64,000 nt of DNA, taken from NCBI GenBank assembly GCA_002685535.1, contig NYXK01000080.1:104928-168927 (forward strand). Direction: 5' to 3'. How positions within the stretch are numbered: the stretch's first letter is position 1; each line of letters starts with the position of its first letter. The position numbers and the translations under genes are program-made. The stretch is from Deltaproteobacteria bacterium (lineage in GTDB: Bacteria; SAR324; NAC60-12). The notes under the pieces are model-generated. The model saw only the letters and a program-made list of their open reading frames with translations, ran no database searches and was not told the DNA's origin. Below are positions 11,680-24,325 of the stretch, one piece after another.

Positions 11680-12585
11680 TCTGATGATTGGATGGTTGTT
11701 ATTTGTTGAGAAATGGGAATTGGATGCTTGAGTTGGGTTGAAAGACGAGGCTGAGAATCTAGGATTAAGGCGGGCTGTGGGACTGGGGTTCGCTTGCTTA
11801 AGGGATTATCTCGTACATATCAATTCACCTTCACTTTTGGTGCTCCTGGACTTCAGATATCAATTCACTATCGACTGGTAAGTATCTGCCAGACTGTCAT
11901 TATCATGTAGCTCTTGATTCTGAAAGTCACTACTGATGGAGCTGAGATGACGTGTTCCATAGCAACAAACCACGCGCGAAGTCTTCAATGTACTCTATTC
12001 TCCCTTATACATGGGCTAGCACTTTGTCCGAGGATTGATTAATCAAGTCTTCCAAAAATTTAGCTCTGCACTTTATGCGGTCTGGTATCTGCTTACCGAG
12101 CTGGCCATAAGCTGCGCCATTTCAGCATCACCGATAAATCCAATAGCGGGTGTTTGTGCCGCTGAGTTGCCTTCTTTGAACCAAGCCGGCACATGTTTCA
12201 ATAACATTTCCCTGCCCCAGCTGTCAATGGATGCTGTTGCGCAGATCCTGAGCCTCTTCACATTCAAAAAATTACCAGCGAAAGACATCGCCCAGCCTCA
12301 GCCTGCCTAACCCCGTGGCGAAGCTAGGCTCTACAAAGTCTCGAGTAGACGTAGGAAGGCTAGCGAGATGCCGAATCTTATAAGGCTAAGGCAGGCTGAG
12401 GCGATAAGATAATAGGCAAAAGAAGTCTCGCAAGGCTAAAAGATAGTAGATCAAAATCGCAATTTCCGAAAGTCAGGAACCCCTAAAAGCTCTTTTAACT
12501 CCGAAAATTCCCTTGTCTACCTACTCGATCACAGCCTTAGCCTGCATTAGCTCTCAGATAGGAGAAGGCAGAGTTAAGCTCTCAG
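11680..12585. other. Intergenic, repeat-like stretch at right
   Basis: The part from about 12300 to 12620 is built from recurring GGCTAGGC/GGCTGAGGC-type words with AT-rich interruptions and looks like a degraded repeat or transposon remnant. No terminal repeats or transposase frame could be found. Confidence 0.4.
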
Positions 12586-12599
12586 TCAGGAGTAGGCAG
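12549..12599. repeat. Imperfect direct repeat, 23 bp x 2
   Basis: AGCTCTCAGATAGGAGAAGG.. at 12549 recurs as AGCTCTCAGTCAGGAGTAGG.. at 12577, a spacing of 28 bp, differing at only a few positions. It lies in the repeat-like stretch next to a decayed 2EXR copy. Confidence 0.6.
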
Positions 12600-13110
12600 G
12601 CTCGGCTAGGCTGGCCAGGGCTGAGCTTGGGCTGGGCGAAGTTGTTGGCTGAAAATTACACACGGTATGCCTGACGAGCCAGAGGCTACTAGGCTTTTCC
12701 GCTCTGAAGACAATAGAGCGAAGATGCGTCTGCAATCGAGATAATCCCTCGGCTGGCCAGTTCAACGAGTCTTTAGAAATCTTAACGCTGATGAAGAAGC
12801 CAACGAGCACGTCACTGGAAGGATATATCAAGGTATCGGCCTCCCAGTTGATGTAGATAGATATTGGGTGGTTGAGCTTTCTCATGGAGAACACGTTGAA
12901 TTGTTTCGAAGCGACGTCTCTCGCCTCCTTGTATACTTGCAAGATAGCTGGGGCTCTTGCTCTTCAGATTATTCTTACTACTGCTACTTTGGTGTATTCG
13001 AAGTTCGTTCGTTGCGAAGGGAAAGGAGCCCGGGTGGCAAGTCGCGCTGAAAACTCCGAGGTTGCGACTAGCGCGCCAAGTCTCGCTTAATTTTGGGAAG
13101 TGAATGTCAA
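12586..13110 (-). pseudogene. Decayed 2EXR copy
   Basis: The second 2EXR block is readable as ILQVYKEARDVASKQFNVF with a following PISIYINWEADTLIY block, but a TGA sits only a few codons upstream (12964-12966). A trace of the first block (FPKL..TWRASRNLGVFSA) lies in another frame near 13030-13105 and lacks the E-L-R segment. No start codon or splice pair joins the two. I read this as a truncated and frameshifted relic of the family. Confidence 0.55.
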
Positions 13111-13637
13111 TAATCACTAGATAAGAGTAATAGTTCGTTAGAGGTGCCTAATCTACTTTCACATAATCATGCGTCGTGGTGTTCACCTATATTCCACGCT
13201 TCTATTCAGCGTCCATGCATTCAAACACTCCGCTACGCTGTTGCAGCGGAAAGTCGTGTCATTAGGGTCGAGCGGACAGAAATGACGATCTTCAGCTTAA
13301 TATCGTACACCAATAGTTGGGCATCGTTGCTTCGACTTCCGTTCCGTCAGGTTGGATTGCAAACAGGCTTGACGAGCAGATCAAAATGTCAAAGCCAAGT
13401 AGGTTTGTGAAGTTGTTGTGGCTGATGTTTATCTACATCCTCAAAGTTCCTGACTCCAAACCTCCCGGCTTCTGATCATCGTTATCTTAGATATCTGTTA
13501 TTAGACTTCCCTGAACACTACATCTTGTCTCCTCACGCCCTTCCAGTTATCCGCGCTCGTACCGGCATTGATCGTCGAGGGAACTGTTAGATGTTCAGCG
13601 ATCTGCGTTTAATGCCTGGCTGGTCACTTCGACATAC

Positions 13638-14475
13638 TCAGTGATCTGGGTATCTCGGCCTCATTACACCCTCAGTGACGATCTCTACCTCACTTGCTTC
13701 CCAATACTTTCCACGATCAACTCCGCAGAAGATCATCTGTCGATGAAGAGTGACCAAGTCTCTCAGCTCCTGCCGGTCGAGGGATGTTACTGATGTTGGT
13801 GCAGTCTTAGCCCAGTACATCCGAGGCTCGATGACGAGCAACTTCTTCAACCTTGGAAAGTCCATTGCTGCTTGGATCGCCGTGCAGACCAACGCACGAG
13901 AGTCGTAGGTGGATGTGGGAGCAGGAAGAGCGAGATTTCGAACTGGGTCGAACTCGATCTGAGCCACTCCAGTCATCTGGGCAACGGTTACGAATGTGGT
14001 CCAGACCGTCGTACTGAAGCAGGCCAGCACGTCGACTTTGAAGTCAATGTAAACTGAAAAACTGTCAGTGTGAATATCTGAAAAGCCAGTCTGAAGATCT
14101 AGGTGTCGAGTCCTTGGCAGCCAAGAATAGTCTTCGCTTAGGAAAACAAGATAGATCGAAAGACCAACCTGGGTGTACAAGCACATTCTCGAATACCAAG
14201 CGGTACTTTCTCTTGACGAGTGCTCGAGACTCCCTGTTGACTGATAGGAGCACCGGTGGAGCATTGAAGCATCCAATTGAGGACTGAAGAAGTGCCAAAT
14301 GGCTTGCTGCTAGTTCAGTGCTGGTTGCCGGAACATTTCTCTGAACGATCTCTATCATTCTTGGTCCAGGAACATAATAGCTCATGATGTCATCTCGGAG
14401 TTCCAATGGTAAATTTGGAAACTTTGGGAAGCTTGTTGGAGACTGTAGCTCCGAGATCGAATCTTCGGACGCCAT
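13638..14475 (-). CDS. 2EXR domain protein
   Basis: Exon 1 (14475-14169) and exon 2 (14053-13638) join in phase 1 across a 115 bp intron (GTTGGT..TTTTCAG) to give 240 residues. The start MASEDSISELQSP is the first ATG before FPNLPLELRDDIMSYYVPGPR (first motif E-L-R); the second is LSVNRESRALV (E-S-R). The intron falls exactly before VYIDFKVDVLACF, the usual third 2EXR block, so the junction is well supported. Unlike most neighbours, its intron is inside the domain and I see no 3' tail exon. Confidence 0.8.
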
Positions 14476-15974
14476 TGCTGTTATTGATATTGTCGTGCCG
14501 AGCTTTGAAAAGATTCTGGAGATCTGGAGAGATCTTGGGAGACAAGGCAAATAAGCGAGAGCACTCTCTCCATAATTTCAGCTTCAGTGGCATCACTGTT
14601 GCTTCCGTCCTCGATTGCATGTACAGAGCGAAGGCATTCGCTTGCGGCAACAGTCATTCCTCCGGAAGCTTTTCTACACCATTGGCACTTCAGATGTTCG
14701 TATACCCAGATATGTTTCAGGAAGAGCATTAAGAGGCCTTGGCAAGCAAGTGCTGCAGGTGTGCGAGTTTATGTTGGTGGTTCAGATTCTTTCCAATGAT
14801 AGCTCCATCCTAGCACGCTCTGTAGCTCATGATATTCAGCACGGCATTCTGCCTTCCTGAATGACACCCCGCCCCTAAAGTGGGTCAGTACACCGTTCCT
14901 CTACGAGCATCAAGTATCAGAATTCTGCTTGACGACAAAGTAGAATCTGACAGAGGAAAGCTTTCTCGAACACCCGAGGGTCTTAGAGAGACATGCATTG
15001 CACGGGCTGTCTTTGGGATAGACTACTAACTGGATCTTGAGGACGATTTCAAAGTCACGGCTGTCTCAAGATTGCAGACAGGAGGAGAGCCGCGAAATAA
15101 TCTGTAGTGGGTAGTCTTTTAGTAGCAGCAGACAAGATATTTTCGAATTACTCATGTCTAGAGGTTCTTGAAGAAGGGAAGAGCTGTGTCTCTGTGTTCG
15201 GATCTTGTGCTAGATATGAAGCGGATCAAAGACTGGAGGATTGACCTTGAAGACTGGGTCTGGGTCCTAAGTAGGAGTGCATGACGGAGTGACGGGCTCG
15301 TGGACGATTTAGTGTCCTCAACTTGGGCGGAGAACGTCATTGCTCTACCGAGAAGTCACATCTTGTTCAGGAAGCGACGTTCAATGAGAACGACGACCGG
15401 CACAGCACGTAGCAATTGGACACCTTCACATCACTGGGACTCAAACCATTCAGAACTTCATAGCATCAATATTCTCTAGAATTATCGAAGAGACGGCCAC
15501 ACTTCCCATGAACTTGTCATTATTTTTGACCAGAAACACAAGGGCTGAGCCATGTTGGTTTTTTGAAGACCAAGAAAGGACAAGGAGAAATACCTAAAAA
15601 TCTCAAGACTCAAAAACGAAAGTAGAATAATCGGCGTGCAGATCTAAAGATGCTCAACAAATAGACGGAAGGGCAAAAAAAGCTAAGAAGCCTCCAAAGA
15701 CATTGTATTAGTTGAATATCTACTGGGTGCCTGGATGAGGTGCAGGACAAAGAAGCATGTGCCCGCAAATCTTATCAAGCATGCCCAAACAATTCTTGCT
15801 TACAAAATCGCAGAAAGTGCCAAACAGAATATCCGCCAAACCTTCGTTTGAATACCTACCCGCAATCTTGACTAACAGGAACACAATGCGCAAATACCAC
15901 AGTTCCACCCTTCCATAACCGAGCCTATCTTCCGTAGAAACTGGTGCCCCAGAGCATCGCAATGTATTTCCGGC
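14476..15974. other. Intergenic, no gene seen
   Basis: About 1.5 kb between two minus-strand 2EXR genes. Only short frames without family signals. Confidence 0.5.
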
Positions 15975-17065
15975 TTAAGGTTGTTGGACGAATGCGGGGG
16001 CGGTAGTGACTGGAGCAGTTCCGTTGGCTTGGCTGTCTGACTGTATGCTTTGTGGTTGTTGGACAGCAGTGGAGCTTTGCATGACGGCAGCTTCGGCCTC
16101 CTCAGCCTTTCTGGCACCCTCTTCTTCATCCGAGATGATGCGACCCTGTGAAGATATTAGTCCTGTGTACTTGTCTGTACAGATCCGACTGTCCTTACCG
16201 TCCAGCCCAGGATGACCTTCTTGAACTCATCCAACTTGACATACTTTAGCTCAACCTTGTTCTCTGTCTTGCGATCAACAGTGTATTCCTCCCAGCCCAT
16301 CTCAAGATCTTTGATGCCATGGCAGTAGTCGTTGATAAAACCCTTTCCCTCTGGTCGGCAGAGCATATCGTGAATCAAAACAACCTTCAGGCCCTTCATC
16401 TGGTTGAACATGGCACCAAGCATTCCCTCCTGAGCACGAACATTGCCAACAGCGATCTGCGAAACCTTGGTATAGAACTGGCTCATGTTTAATCGGAAGC
16501 CACAGGTGATACTGCGAGGGAGGTAGTTGGGAGCCGAGCCACCGTGGAAGTGAAGGAGCGCGTCCGGACTTTCGAAGTGCAGAAGGTCAATCTTGCGGTT
16601 GTAGTAGATTGGGACACCTCCGAAGTTGGCTGCGAAGCAAGGAGGGTGGTGGAGCATGACTTCTTTTCGGGCTTCCTTGCAGACACCGAGAAGGCGTGGG
16701 ACTTTGTACGAGGCTGCGGCGCGGAAGATGAATGTGGTTCTTATGATGTTGCCGCAGGTCAACTTTGTGGTGTAGCCGTTGCTGATGATGTAGATGCTTT
16801 GGGGCTTGGGGAGGACACGGATCCAAACGCCGCGGCGGAGCTCGAGGGGCATCTTGGGGAAGAGCTTGAATGTTTCCATGGGGATGTAGCCGTCTTCGAT
16901 GGTGCGGAAGCCAATAGGATCGTCTTCGCCGTATTGAAGTCCAATGGGTCCTCCTTCTGCCTCTTCTACGGCAACCTCCTGTATCTCACCCATAGCGGCG
17001 TACTCGGCAGCAGATTCCAAGCGGCGTCTGCGTTGTCGCTGTCTTCTCTTCGATCGCTTGGACAT
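15975..17065 (-). CDS. 2EXR domain protein with basic N-terminus
   Basis: Exon 1 (17065-16199) and exon 2 (16145-15975) join in phase 0 across a 53 bp intron (GTAAGG..TCACAG): 345 residues. It opens with MSKRSKRRQRQRRRR, a strong nuclear-localisation-type cluster, then an acidic linker, then LFPKMPLELRRGVW (first motif E-L-R) and LGVCKEARKEV (second, E-A-R), and VPIYYNRKIDLLHF. The last exon codes a 56-residue tail rich in Glu, Ala and Gln, beginning GRIISDEEEGARKAEEAEAA. The frame continues upstream to an acceptor-like CAG at 17146, so a further 5' exon is possible. The basic start suggests nuclear location (inference). Confidence 0.85.
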
Positions 17066-17955
17066 TACCGGGAAAGTTGGTGGAGCTGGATTCGATGAAG
17101 TAGATGAACGGTCTTGGTTGTTGATGGACTCGGAGTAGTCCTGCAAACTGTCAGACAGAAGTTCAGTCCAATAGACAATCTACAGACGTCAAAATCGTTG
17201 TCGAATCCGAGTCTGAGATGCTTTGCTGTTCCGTGCATACCGATGCAAAGTATTATGTAAATTGAGATGTATTTGCGAAGCGAAGATTGGAGGAAGTAGG
17301 AGGCAGGATGACTGTCGAGGTCAAGAATCCTTCCTATTGCCTTTGACTTCGCAGGCGGGTAAGCCCCTTCCTATTGACAATAGGCAAGTCCAAAGGTGAA
17401 TCTGACCAAAGGTGAATCTGACGGGTCAACGATTTGTTTACCGAGATCCTGATTAGGCGATAGTGGGGTCTGGCGCATCACGTGTAGCTTATAAAACCCG
17501 AAACACAGTTTGGAGAGAAAAGGTGGTCATAGGGAATGGGCCGTAACACGAAGCTGTTAAGTCATGTTCATACAGTGAAATAGTCTGATTATGGTCATCT
17601 TTGTATTTGTCAGACTTTGCAGTGACTTCAGCAGAAGGACTATTTAGCTTCTGGAAAAGTTGCAGCGATCTTGTCCCCAAGTGCATTCCCGATATTCCCA
17701 AACTCGAAGAAGCAACCATTTGAAAGTAAAACATGAAACAAGAAGCACTACGTATCTTCGGCAGAAGTTTCAACCAGAAGCATCGGTCTATCTAGCTAGC
17801 GTTGCTCTACCGACCTCGATTTGATGTATCTGGAAAGGTCGAAGGCGTGTACACAACCGGCTGCAACATCAGATTTTTACGGAAGTAAATCCCAAGTATC
17901 CTCCTTGCTGTGGTTGTTGCTGCCTGGTGATGCGAAAGATACAGTGGAAGAATCA
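17066..17955. other. Intergenic, no gene seen
   Basis: About 890 bp between same-strand 2EXR genes. No supportable coding frame. Confidence 0.5.
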
Positions 17956-18798
17956 TCAGTCGAGGACTCGGATGTTCCGAGCAGCCTCAAGCTCCTTGGC
18001 GCGACGGACTTCCTCCTCGTTGGTACTCTTCTCGATCTCGTCCTTGAATCATGTTAGTCTCAGTCTGTAAACAATAATATACTCAAGGGTGAAGAGACTA
18101 CGAGCAGGAGATAGAGTGGGACGTACCAGTAACTTCAGCATTTGCAAAGGAGTCCTATATGAGACTTTTGGAGCCTTGTAGGTCTTGGTGATTTCTTCTC
18201 CACGATTTTCGTAGTCTGCGAAGAAGCTGGCAAGCTCATCTCCCATGTACTCGTGTAACCTACGGGGCCGACTTCCAGACTTATGGAGGAAAGTGAAGTA
18301 TGCTGGCGCACCGATTGATACGAGAACCTCCGGGCTGAGCCACAATCTTTGTAATTTTTGGAATCCAACCATGACAACCGGATATTGGTTTGGAGTCGGA
18401 CCTTCGAAAAATACCCCCAGATAGTCTCCGTTGAAGACGGCCATGGCTTTGATGCTCTCGTAGACTAATGCATCGATCTTGAAGTTGAAGTAGACTGGAG
18501 TTCCTTCAAGATTGATCATAAAGGCAGCCGTGAACATCTTGAGAACAAGTTCGCGAGAGCTCTTGTCCACATCAAGGAATGCTGGCTTTTGATAGCGCGC
18601 TTTGGCCTTCTGCGTAGTGCTTCCATCTGGCAATTCGACATCTTGTAAGCCGATTACGACAACTTTTGCAGCAGTGGGAGTTGCCCGTTTGACGATCATA
18701 TTCTTTAGCTCTAGCGGAAGCTTTGGGTATTTCTTGAATTCGGTGAGCTTTTCTCGCATATTCTTGCGTCGATTGACGGTAGATCGTTGGGAGGGCAT
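17956..18798 (-). CDS. 2EXR domain protein
   Basis: Exon 1 (18798-18127) and exon 2 (18042-17956) join in phase 0 over an 84 bp intron (GTACGT..TTCAAG): 252 residues. FKKYPKLPLELKNMIVKRA carries the first block (E-L-K); the second, DKSSRELVLKMF, has lost the glutamate (S-S-R). GTPVYFNFKIDALVY is well kept. The tail exon encodes a charged 28-residue helix starting DEIEKSTNEEEVRRAKELEA. Last minus-strand member before the array changes strand. Confidence 0.85.
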
Positions 18799-19557
18799 TT
18801 TGGTGGGAAATCCTTAACCTGCTCAGTCATGTCAGATCGTGTCCAAGGAGCGAAATGAATGTGGAGTTCGAGGTTTAAAAGAGAGTCTACATATCCACAA
18901 CTTACTGGACGTTTCGTCTGGCTTGTGCATCTGTATGTGCAGAGACAACCACTCAGCTTTGATGCCAACTCCCCTTTCAGAACACCCTTGTAACGCGTCG
19001 TGAGCTTGCGATGAAGCTGAGTCTTCAAATGGAGAAAAGTGTAGGCTCGAGGGCTGCGAATTTACCTCTTTAGCCATTTCAAGTCTAGACAAGTAGGCTA
19101 GCGCATCAGATTAGAGTGCTTTGGCGAGACCTTTGGGACTTTCTTTAATCAGCATGCAAGAAGTGATACCCGATAAAGGCCGAAGCTCCCCATATTCCAG
19201 AGTCTCGAATTTGTCTTAATGCCCTGAAACTGAATCACATGCACTGGAAATGATAACCTTAAGTATACTATCCAATACATTTTGAAGCCACTCTTCCATC
19301 AAATGACGTTTTCTTCCTTTCTTTCTTCATTTTCCCTGCCGTGCTGTGCTGGAATCCGGTGTTGACACTTTTCGCCCAAAAGAGGAAGTGTAAGCGATTT
19401 TCTGCCACGTCGCGCCGCCCACATCAGTCGTTGCTTCTTGACCCAGCATGAGACTCTTAATATTCACGCCCCGCAATCTGAAGGAAGTTCAGAACTCGCA
19501 CCGCGTCTCGAGAAATTACTGTACACCTCCCCCTGCCTGTTACATTGTCGACACACC
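18799..19557. other. Divergent promoter region between two 2EXR genes
   Basis: This 759 bp spacer separates the head-to-head 2EXR genes starting at 18798 (minus) and 19558 (plus) and is where the array changes strand. It should hold both promoters. I see no coding frame, and no long inverted repeat that would mark a duplicated breakpoint. Confidence 0.5.
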
Positions 19558-20424
19558 ATGACTTCCGCCACTATGGAAGCAAGCAAGTCTGCGAGAGTCG
19601 ATGTCAAATCTCCCAACCAGTCCGGCCTTGGAAGTGTTTATGCAGGAGCCATGAAACCAAAGACCTCGAGCATCGCAACCATAACCACGACATCAGCAAG
19701 CCGTACGAAGGAAGCACCCATTGTGCGTGAGAGAGGAGCATTTGAGTTATTCCCAAAGCTGCCACTCGAGATCCAGAGAATGATATGGAAGGAAGCTGCC
19801 ATGGTACCTCAGGTTGTGATGATCGGAAGGGCCCATGATGTACCTTGGGTGACAGTGCCAGCCAGTTTTACTAAGCCCCCATCCGTTCTTCACGCCTGCT
19901 CCGAATCCCGGCGCGTTGCTCTACCAGAGTACGAGATTGCCTTTTCCAAGACCGCTGCTGAAGGGAATGGAATCTACTTCAACTTCTCTCGAGATGCTTT
20001 GGCTTTTAAGGGTTATGAAGCACTCGTTAATTTCTTTGTCCCTCCGTCCTTCTACTACCATCCCGCAATCGAGTATCCATCTGATCGAAAACTATTCGCT
20101 TTGATCATTGAGGATATGCCAACCAGGAATCGGCTCAACTCTCGAAGTCTGAGAAATCTAGGACAGCCATCGCAGGTATTTCTCGTCCGCGAAAAGGGGG
20201 TGGAAATTGGTATGGATGAGATAAATGCAGGATGGATCAAACAATTCTGGACTTGCAGCAACGGCCACGTCCAGAATGGAGAGGTCTACTCGTGTCCTGA
20301 GGTCTCTGCCATGACATACGAGGAGATGAGTGTAAGGCTGGTAAGTCAACATGCTTCTCTTTGGCAAATTGGATCAGGCTAATAGCAACAGGAGAGACTT
20401 GCTTCTCGACCTTGCTGGAACTGA
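19558..20424 (+). CDS. 2EXR domain protein
   Basis: Exon 1 (19558-20340) and exon 2 (20392-20424) join in phase 0 over a 51 bp intron (GTAAGT..CAACAG): 271 residues. The ATG at 19558 is the first in frame; an upstream TTG is not used. A Ser/Thr-rich N-terminus precedes FELFPKLPLEIQRMIWKEA (first motif E-I-Q), LHACSESRRVALPEY (second, E-S-R) and GIYFNFSRDALAF. The last exon adds only ten residues (ERLASRPCWN), which depend entirely on the intron being removed; retention gives a different short end. Confidence 0.85.
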
Positions 20425-21320
20425 ACATATCGCTGGGCATATCGATGTCATCTTGAGACATTAGCAGCGCGTGATTATGGTTTCGGTACGAGCAGCTGAA
20501 GCTAGGGACTTGCTTTTCCTTGGTCATGGAGGTCAACTTGCATCGGTGGCGTATTATACGTACTACGAAGGGAACCAAGGAACATAATAGCTGAACAAGG
20601 TTGTCTTTGGGGCCCTGCACATACGCTTGTAGTGATAAAACAACGGTTTCTTGCTGGATCTGCAACCAGAGGTATGGATTTCTATCGAAAATACTATTGC
20701 AATTGAACCGACACTTTGTCTTCAGCAGGAATAAAATTACGAGTTCCATGTGACGTGATTGCGACTCAAATATTGTTGTATCGGTGATTCTAATAGAAAT
20801 GTAAATGTGGGAGGTGGCAGTTACTTATGGGCGACTCGGCGCCGACAGAAAGCAGGAACTCACATTCGCTCGGAACCTGGTTGGAAGAGGCAGCGACAGG
20901 AGTGCCTTATCCGAAGAACCGTACTGATCAAGCTCCATGAATCATTGACCTCCATTCCCACGATCACAAGACCAAGCTCCCGTTTCTTTCACCTCTCTTT
21001 GCAAAATTTCACGCTAGTCGCACGTATATTACATGAAGTAGCTGCACCGGCACGCATTCACCTTCATGAACTACTGGGCGCTCTTCCTCCGCACCTTCGA
21101 CTTTACTCAGCTTGCGGCTAGTTCTTCGCCACTTCTACAACTGATATGATCAGGCATACTCAGCCTGACTTCACAATCCCTTCGCCGCCAAGTACGCTAC
21201 ACGCTGCTTCATATACTTCCCAAACAAGTCAGTCCTGCCTTACCACCACCATCTATCTCGATCTGTCGAGCTAACGATCCCTCTCGCAGACTGCAGACGC
21301 AAGAAAGACAGACCAGCAAT
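20425..21320. other. Intergenic, no gene seen
   Basis: About 900 bp between tandem 2EXR genes, with no supportable frame. Confidence 0.5.
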
Positions 21321-22142
21321 ATGTCAGACAATCTCTCTGTCGCCACCATGAAGGCTGCTATCTCCGCTTCGGTCGAGAGAGGCGCTTTCTCACTCTTCCC
21401 GAAGCTGCCACTCGAGCTTCGGAGAATGATCTGGTGGGCCAGCTGCTGCTCCAATCAGCCAAGACTGATTTATGTTTCCGAACGAGTCTTCGATGAGTGG
21501 TGGCAAGGACTTGTGGCAAGCTACCAAGTTCCAAGTCAGCTTCAAACTAACCAAGAGAGTCGCGAGTGTGCATTGCGGTTCTACGACTTCGCCTTTGGCT
21601 CTCAGATGAAGGGAACGTCAATCTACTTCAACTTCGAAATCGACGCAATCGTCTTCGGTGGATATCAGGCCTTGTACGCATTCATTGGGCTTTGGTATAA
21701 CGACGATAACGAGCTTGAAGCGGCAGAGACTCCCCTAGACAAGAAAATCATGGCCGTGGCTATGCTAGATACCTACTGGTATTGCGGCTTACGAGCTACG
21801 CAGGCCGTGAAAGCTTTGGGTAATCCCGGTTACTTACAGATCATAACCTCCGTCGAGCCTGCGTCGGCACGCGATAGGATCATGGAGCTGGTACATCGGA
21901 TTGATTGGTTGCGACGATATCCAAAAGGTCGGAATGGTTACTTTGGTCCAGCTTTCGGCCTCTCAACTATCAAGCAGTTCCAGACCATGCTGGTAAGTGA
22001 AGAGCGCCATACCAACCTCAAAGCATATTCTAAGTTGTAGCAGAACATTCTCCACAACCCAAAGTTGGCTCCCAAGCCCAAGGCTGTAAGCGCCCCTCTT
22101 CGTCGGTCTGCACGCCTCCAAGGCAGATTGCCTTTACATTGA
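21321..22142 (+). CDS. 2EXR domain protein
   Basis: Exon 1 (21321-21992) and exon 2 (22041-22142) join in phase 0 over a 48 bp intron (GTAAGT..TTGTAG; an acceptor 3 bp on is equally possible): about 257 residues. FSLFPKLPLELRRMIWWAS carries a canonical first motif and TNQESRECALRFY the second. TSIYFNFEIDAIVFGG is the third block. The tail is basic (QNILHNPKLAPKPKAV.. then RRSARLQGR) and unlike those of the neighbours. N-terminal ERGAFSLFPKLPLE closely matches the gene at 19558, suggesting recent duplication. Confidence 0.9.
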
Positions 22143-22808
22143 TCGATGTCAATGTAGGAATGCCAGAAGAGTTCATGGTAATAAGGAAACCCCTGCACCA
22201 AGGGAGAGAGGCATATGCATGACACTTGCATTGAATATTGGAGGTCTTAACTGGTCAGGTCCTCGGTGTCCAGATTTTCCAGAGACATCTGAGGATCCTT
22301 CCAACACTTTTTAGCGCTTGGGACGTCAGAAGAGTGGTGGAGGGAATGGAAATTTCGTACGGCACTATTACTGCAGATCCTCTACGGGTTTCTTGGTGAT
22401 GAAGCATCAACTTTCGTAAGTCTGTGAGGTAATGGACAATTGCAATGCACTTCAGGAAATGAAGTTTTCCTTGCAGGACCTCAAGGATCATTTGATTCGA
22501 CTTGTGTCAAAGTGAATGCTCCCACATAAGCGACCTCTACAATAACGACTTCGGAATGTTGTACATCTTAGCCGTTCCCTAGCAAGCCTCAGAGGGCTCC
22601 AAAGTAGATTAGAGCTGCAGCAGTAATAAACAGACTAATAGACAAGCGCTAGCGTCAATGGCGGCTTGCAAACAAGCGAGACGCGCCCGATATTGATCTC
22701 AGCCACATCTGTCCTCTTCTTCTAGAGCTTTTCCTCGACAGATCCAGGTTTGTCTTCTGGGACACTATGGATTATCCGTGAAACGTTTCATTAGACGCAA
22801 CAGCAACC
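22143..22808. other. Intergenic, no gene seen
   Basis: About 670 bp between tandem 2EXR genes; nothing recognisable. Confidence 0.5.
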
Positions 22809-23596
22809 ATGTCTTCCAAGCTTTCGATCGAAGAGATGATTGCGGTACTCAATACCATCAAAGATGCTCCTCAGTTTCCGCGATTTGCAAAACTTCCAAC
22901 CGAATTGAGACTGATGTGCTGGCGCGCGGCTCTGCCCGGGCCTCGCATCATTACAATCTCAGATCGATACACCATGAAGAACGAACTCCTCCACAGAAAG
23001 TCCATCGCAACTTATGACGTACCTGTTCTACTCAGCATTACCAAGGAGAGCCGCCAAGTCGCGCAAGCCGCATACGAACAGCAGTACTCACAACATTTGA
23101 ACGGTAATGCAGTCTACATCGACCTCTCCAAGGACGCCCTGCTTTTCGATTGCCAATTTTCTATGTTCGTATTCTTTGGTTTCCATGACATCCGTCGAGA
23201 ACTTCGTGCCGTCAGTAACGCGCCACTCTCGATGACCAGAGCACCAAAGGTAATCGCACTGGCCAACCAGAACGTCAACGAGCAGAACTCGATCATTAGA
23301 GGTACATCTTCTTGCATGCGGAAGCTAGCATATCCCGAGCGGATCGCCTTTCTCAGGAAGCAGGCCAATATTAGGGCTAAGCATGCTAGAGTTGCGGAGG
23401 GGGTTACAGACGCTTGGAATAAGTTTGCTCGGGACCGCGATTTAGCGTTCAAAGGACCAGTGGCTGAGGAATGGGTACTTGAGCAGCTGCAAGAGAAGCT
23501 GGTAAGCACATACTTCTTCCCTAGTTATTTCTGAATATTAACACAAGGCAGGACCTACTTTTCTACCAGGGCCTAGCATCAAAGGCTGCTGTCTAG
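22809..23596 (+). CDS. 2EXR domain protein
   Basis: Exon 1 (22809-23501) and exon 2 (23552-23596) join in phase 0 over a 50 bp intron (GTAAGC..GGCAG): 245 residues. FAKLPTELRLMCWRAALPGPRIITI is the most canonical first block in the window; the second is LSITKESRQVAQAAY, the third NAVYIDLSKDALLFD. The C-terminal half before the intron is basic and helical. The tail exon adds 14 residues (DLLFYQGLASKAAV). Confidence 0.9.
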
Positions 23597-24325
23597 CCTC
23601 TTATCCACCGCATCTTGTTACTCTCAGACGTCGGGTCTTTAGCGATGATTGTTCATTGAGCTCGGGTCTCTAAACGGAAAGCTGAATTATACATGGGTAA
23701 TGAATCGACTTTCATTGGCATACAGTAGATATCGAAAAGAAGAAGAAAGAGTCAGGATCTTCAGATCAGGCCGGTGAGAATGTGATATGGAGCTAAGACA
23801 TCAATTTGGGGTGTTTCCGCTTGCGCGCGGGAGACCATAGCAAGCAGTCCAGTATACAAACTTCGCTGTCCATGAAATTCAGTTTCTTCGCCAAATACCT
23901 TGCCGCCGTTATCATAACAAGATTTTTTCATGATGTTCATTGCCTCTTCGTGATGTTTTTGAGTATTTCTCAATCTACCTTACCTTGAAGCACCGGCACA
24001 GCAAACAAAGGGATTAAAGTGATTTCACTGAGTGCACTCAGTTCTAGCACTTCTCTTACGGTTTCCTTCCGTGGCTATCACTCTACAGACATTTGTGTTG
24101 ATTATGAACTAGATCGATTGCCTTAGTGTGGTGATTGGGGCGATAGTCAAAGCATCAACAGTCCAAGTCCTGCTCGCCATTCACTAAAACTACTAAGAAA
24201 CACTACGCATCCATGCTAGCTTACCTGAGGTATCTTTATCATCAACTTGACTTTAGATAGCCTTGTCGCGTCCTACCTCGAACTTCCTGGTCAACCTACG
24301 ACTAAAAACTAATACTACCTACAAG
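23597..24325. other. Intergenic, no gene seen
   Basis: About 730 bp between tandem 2EXR genes; nothing recognisable. Confidence 0.5.
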
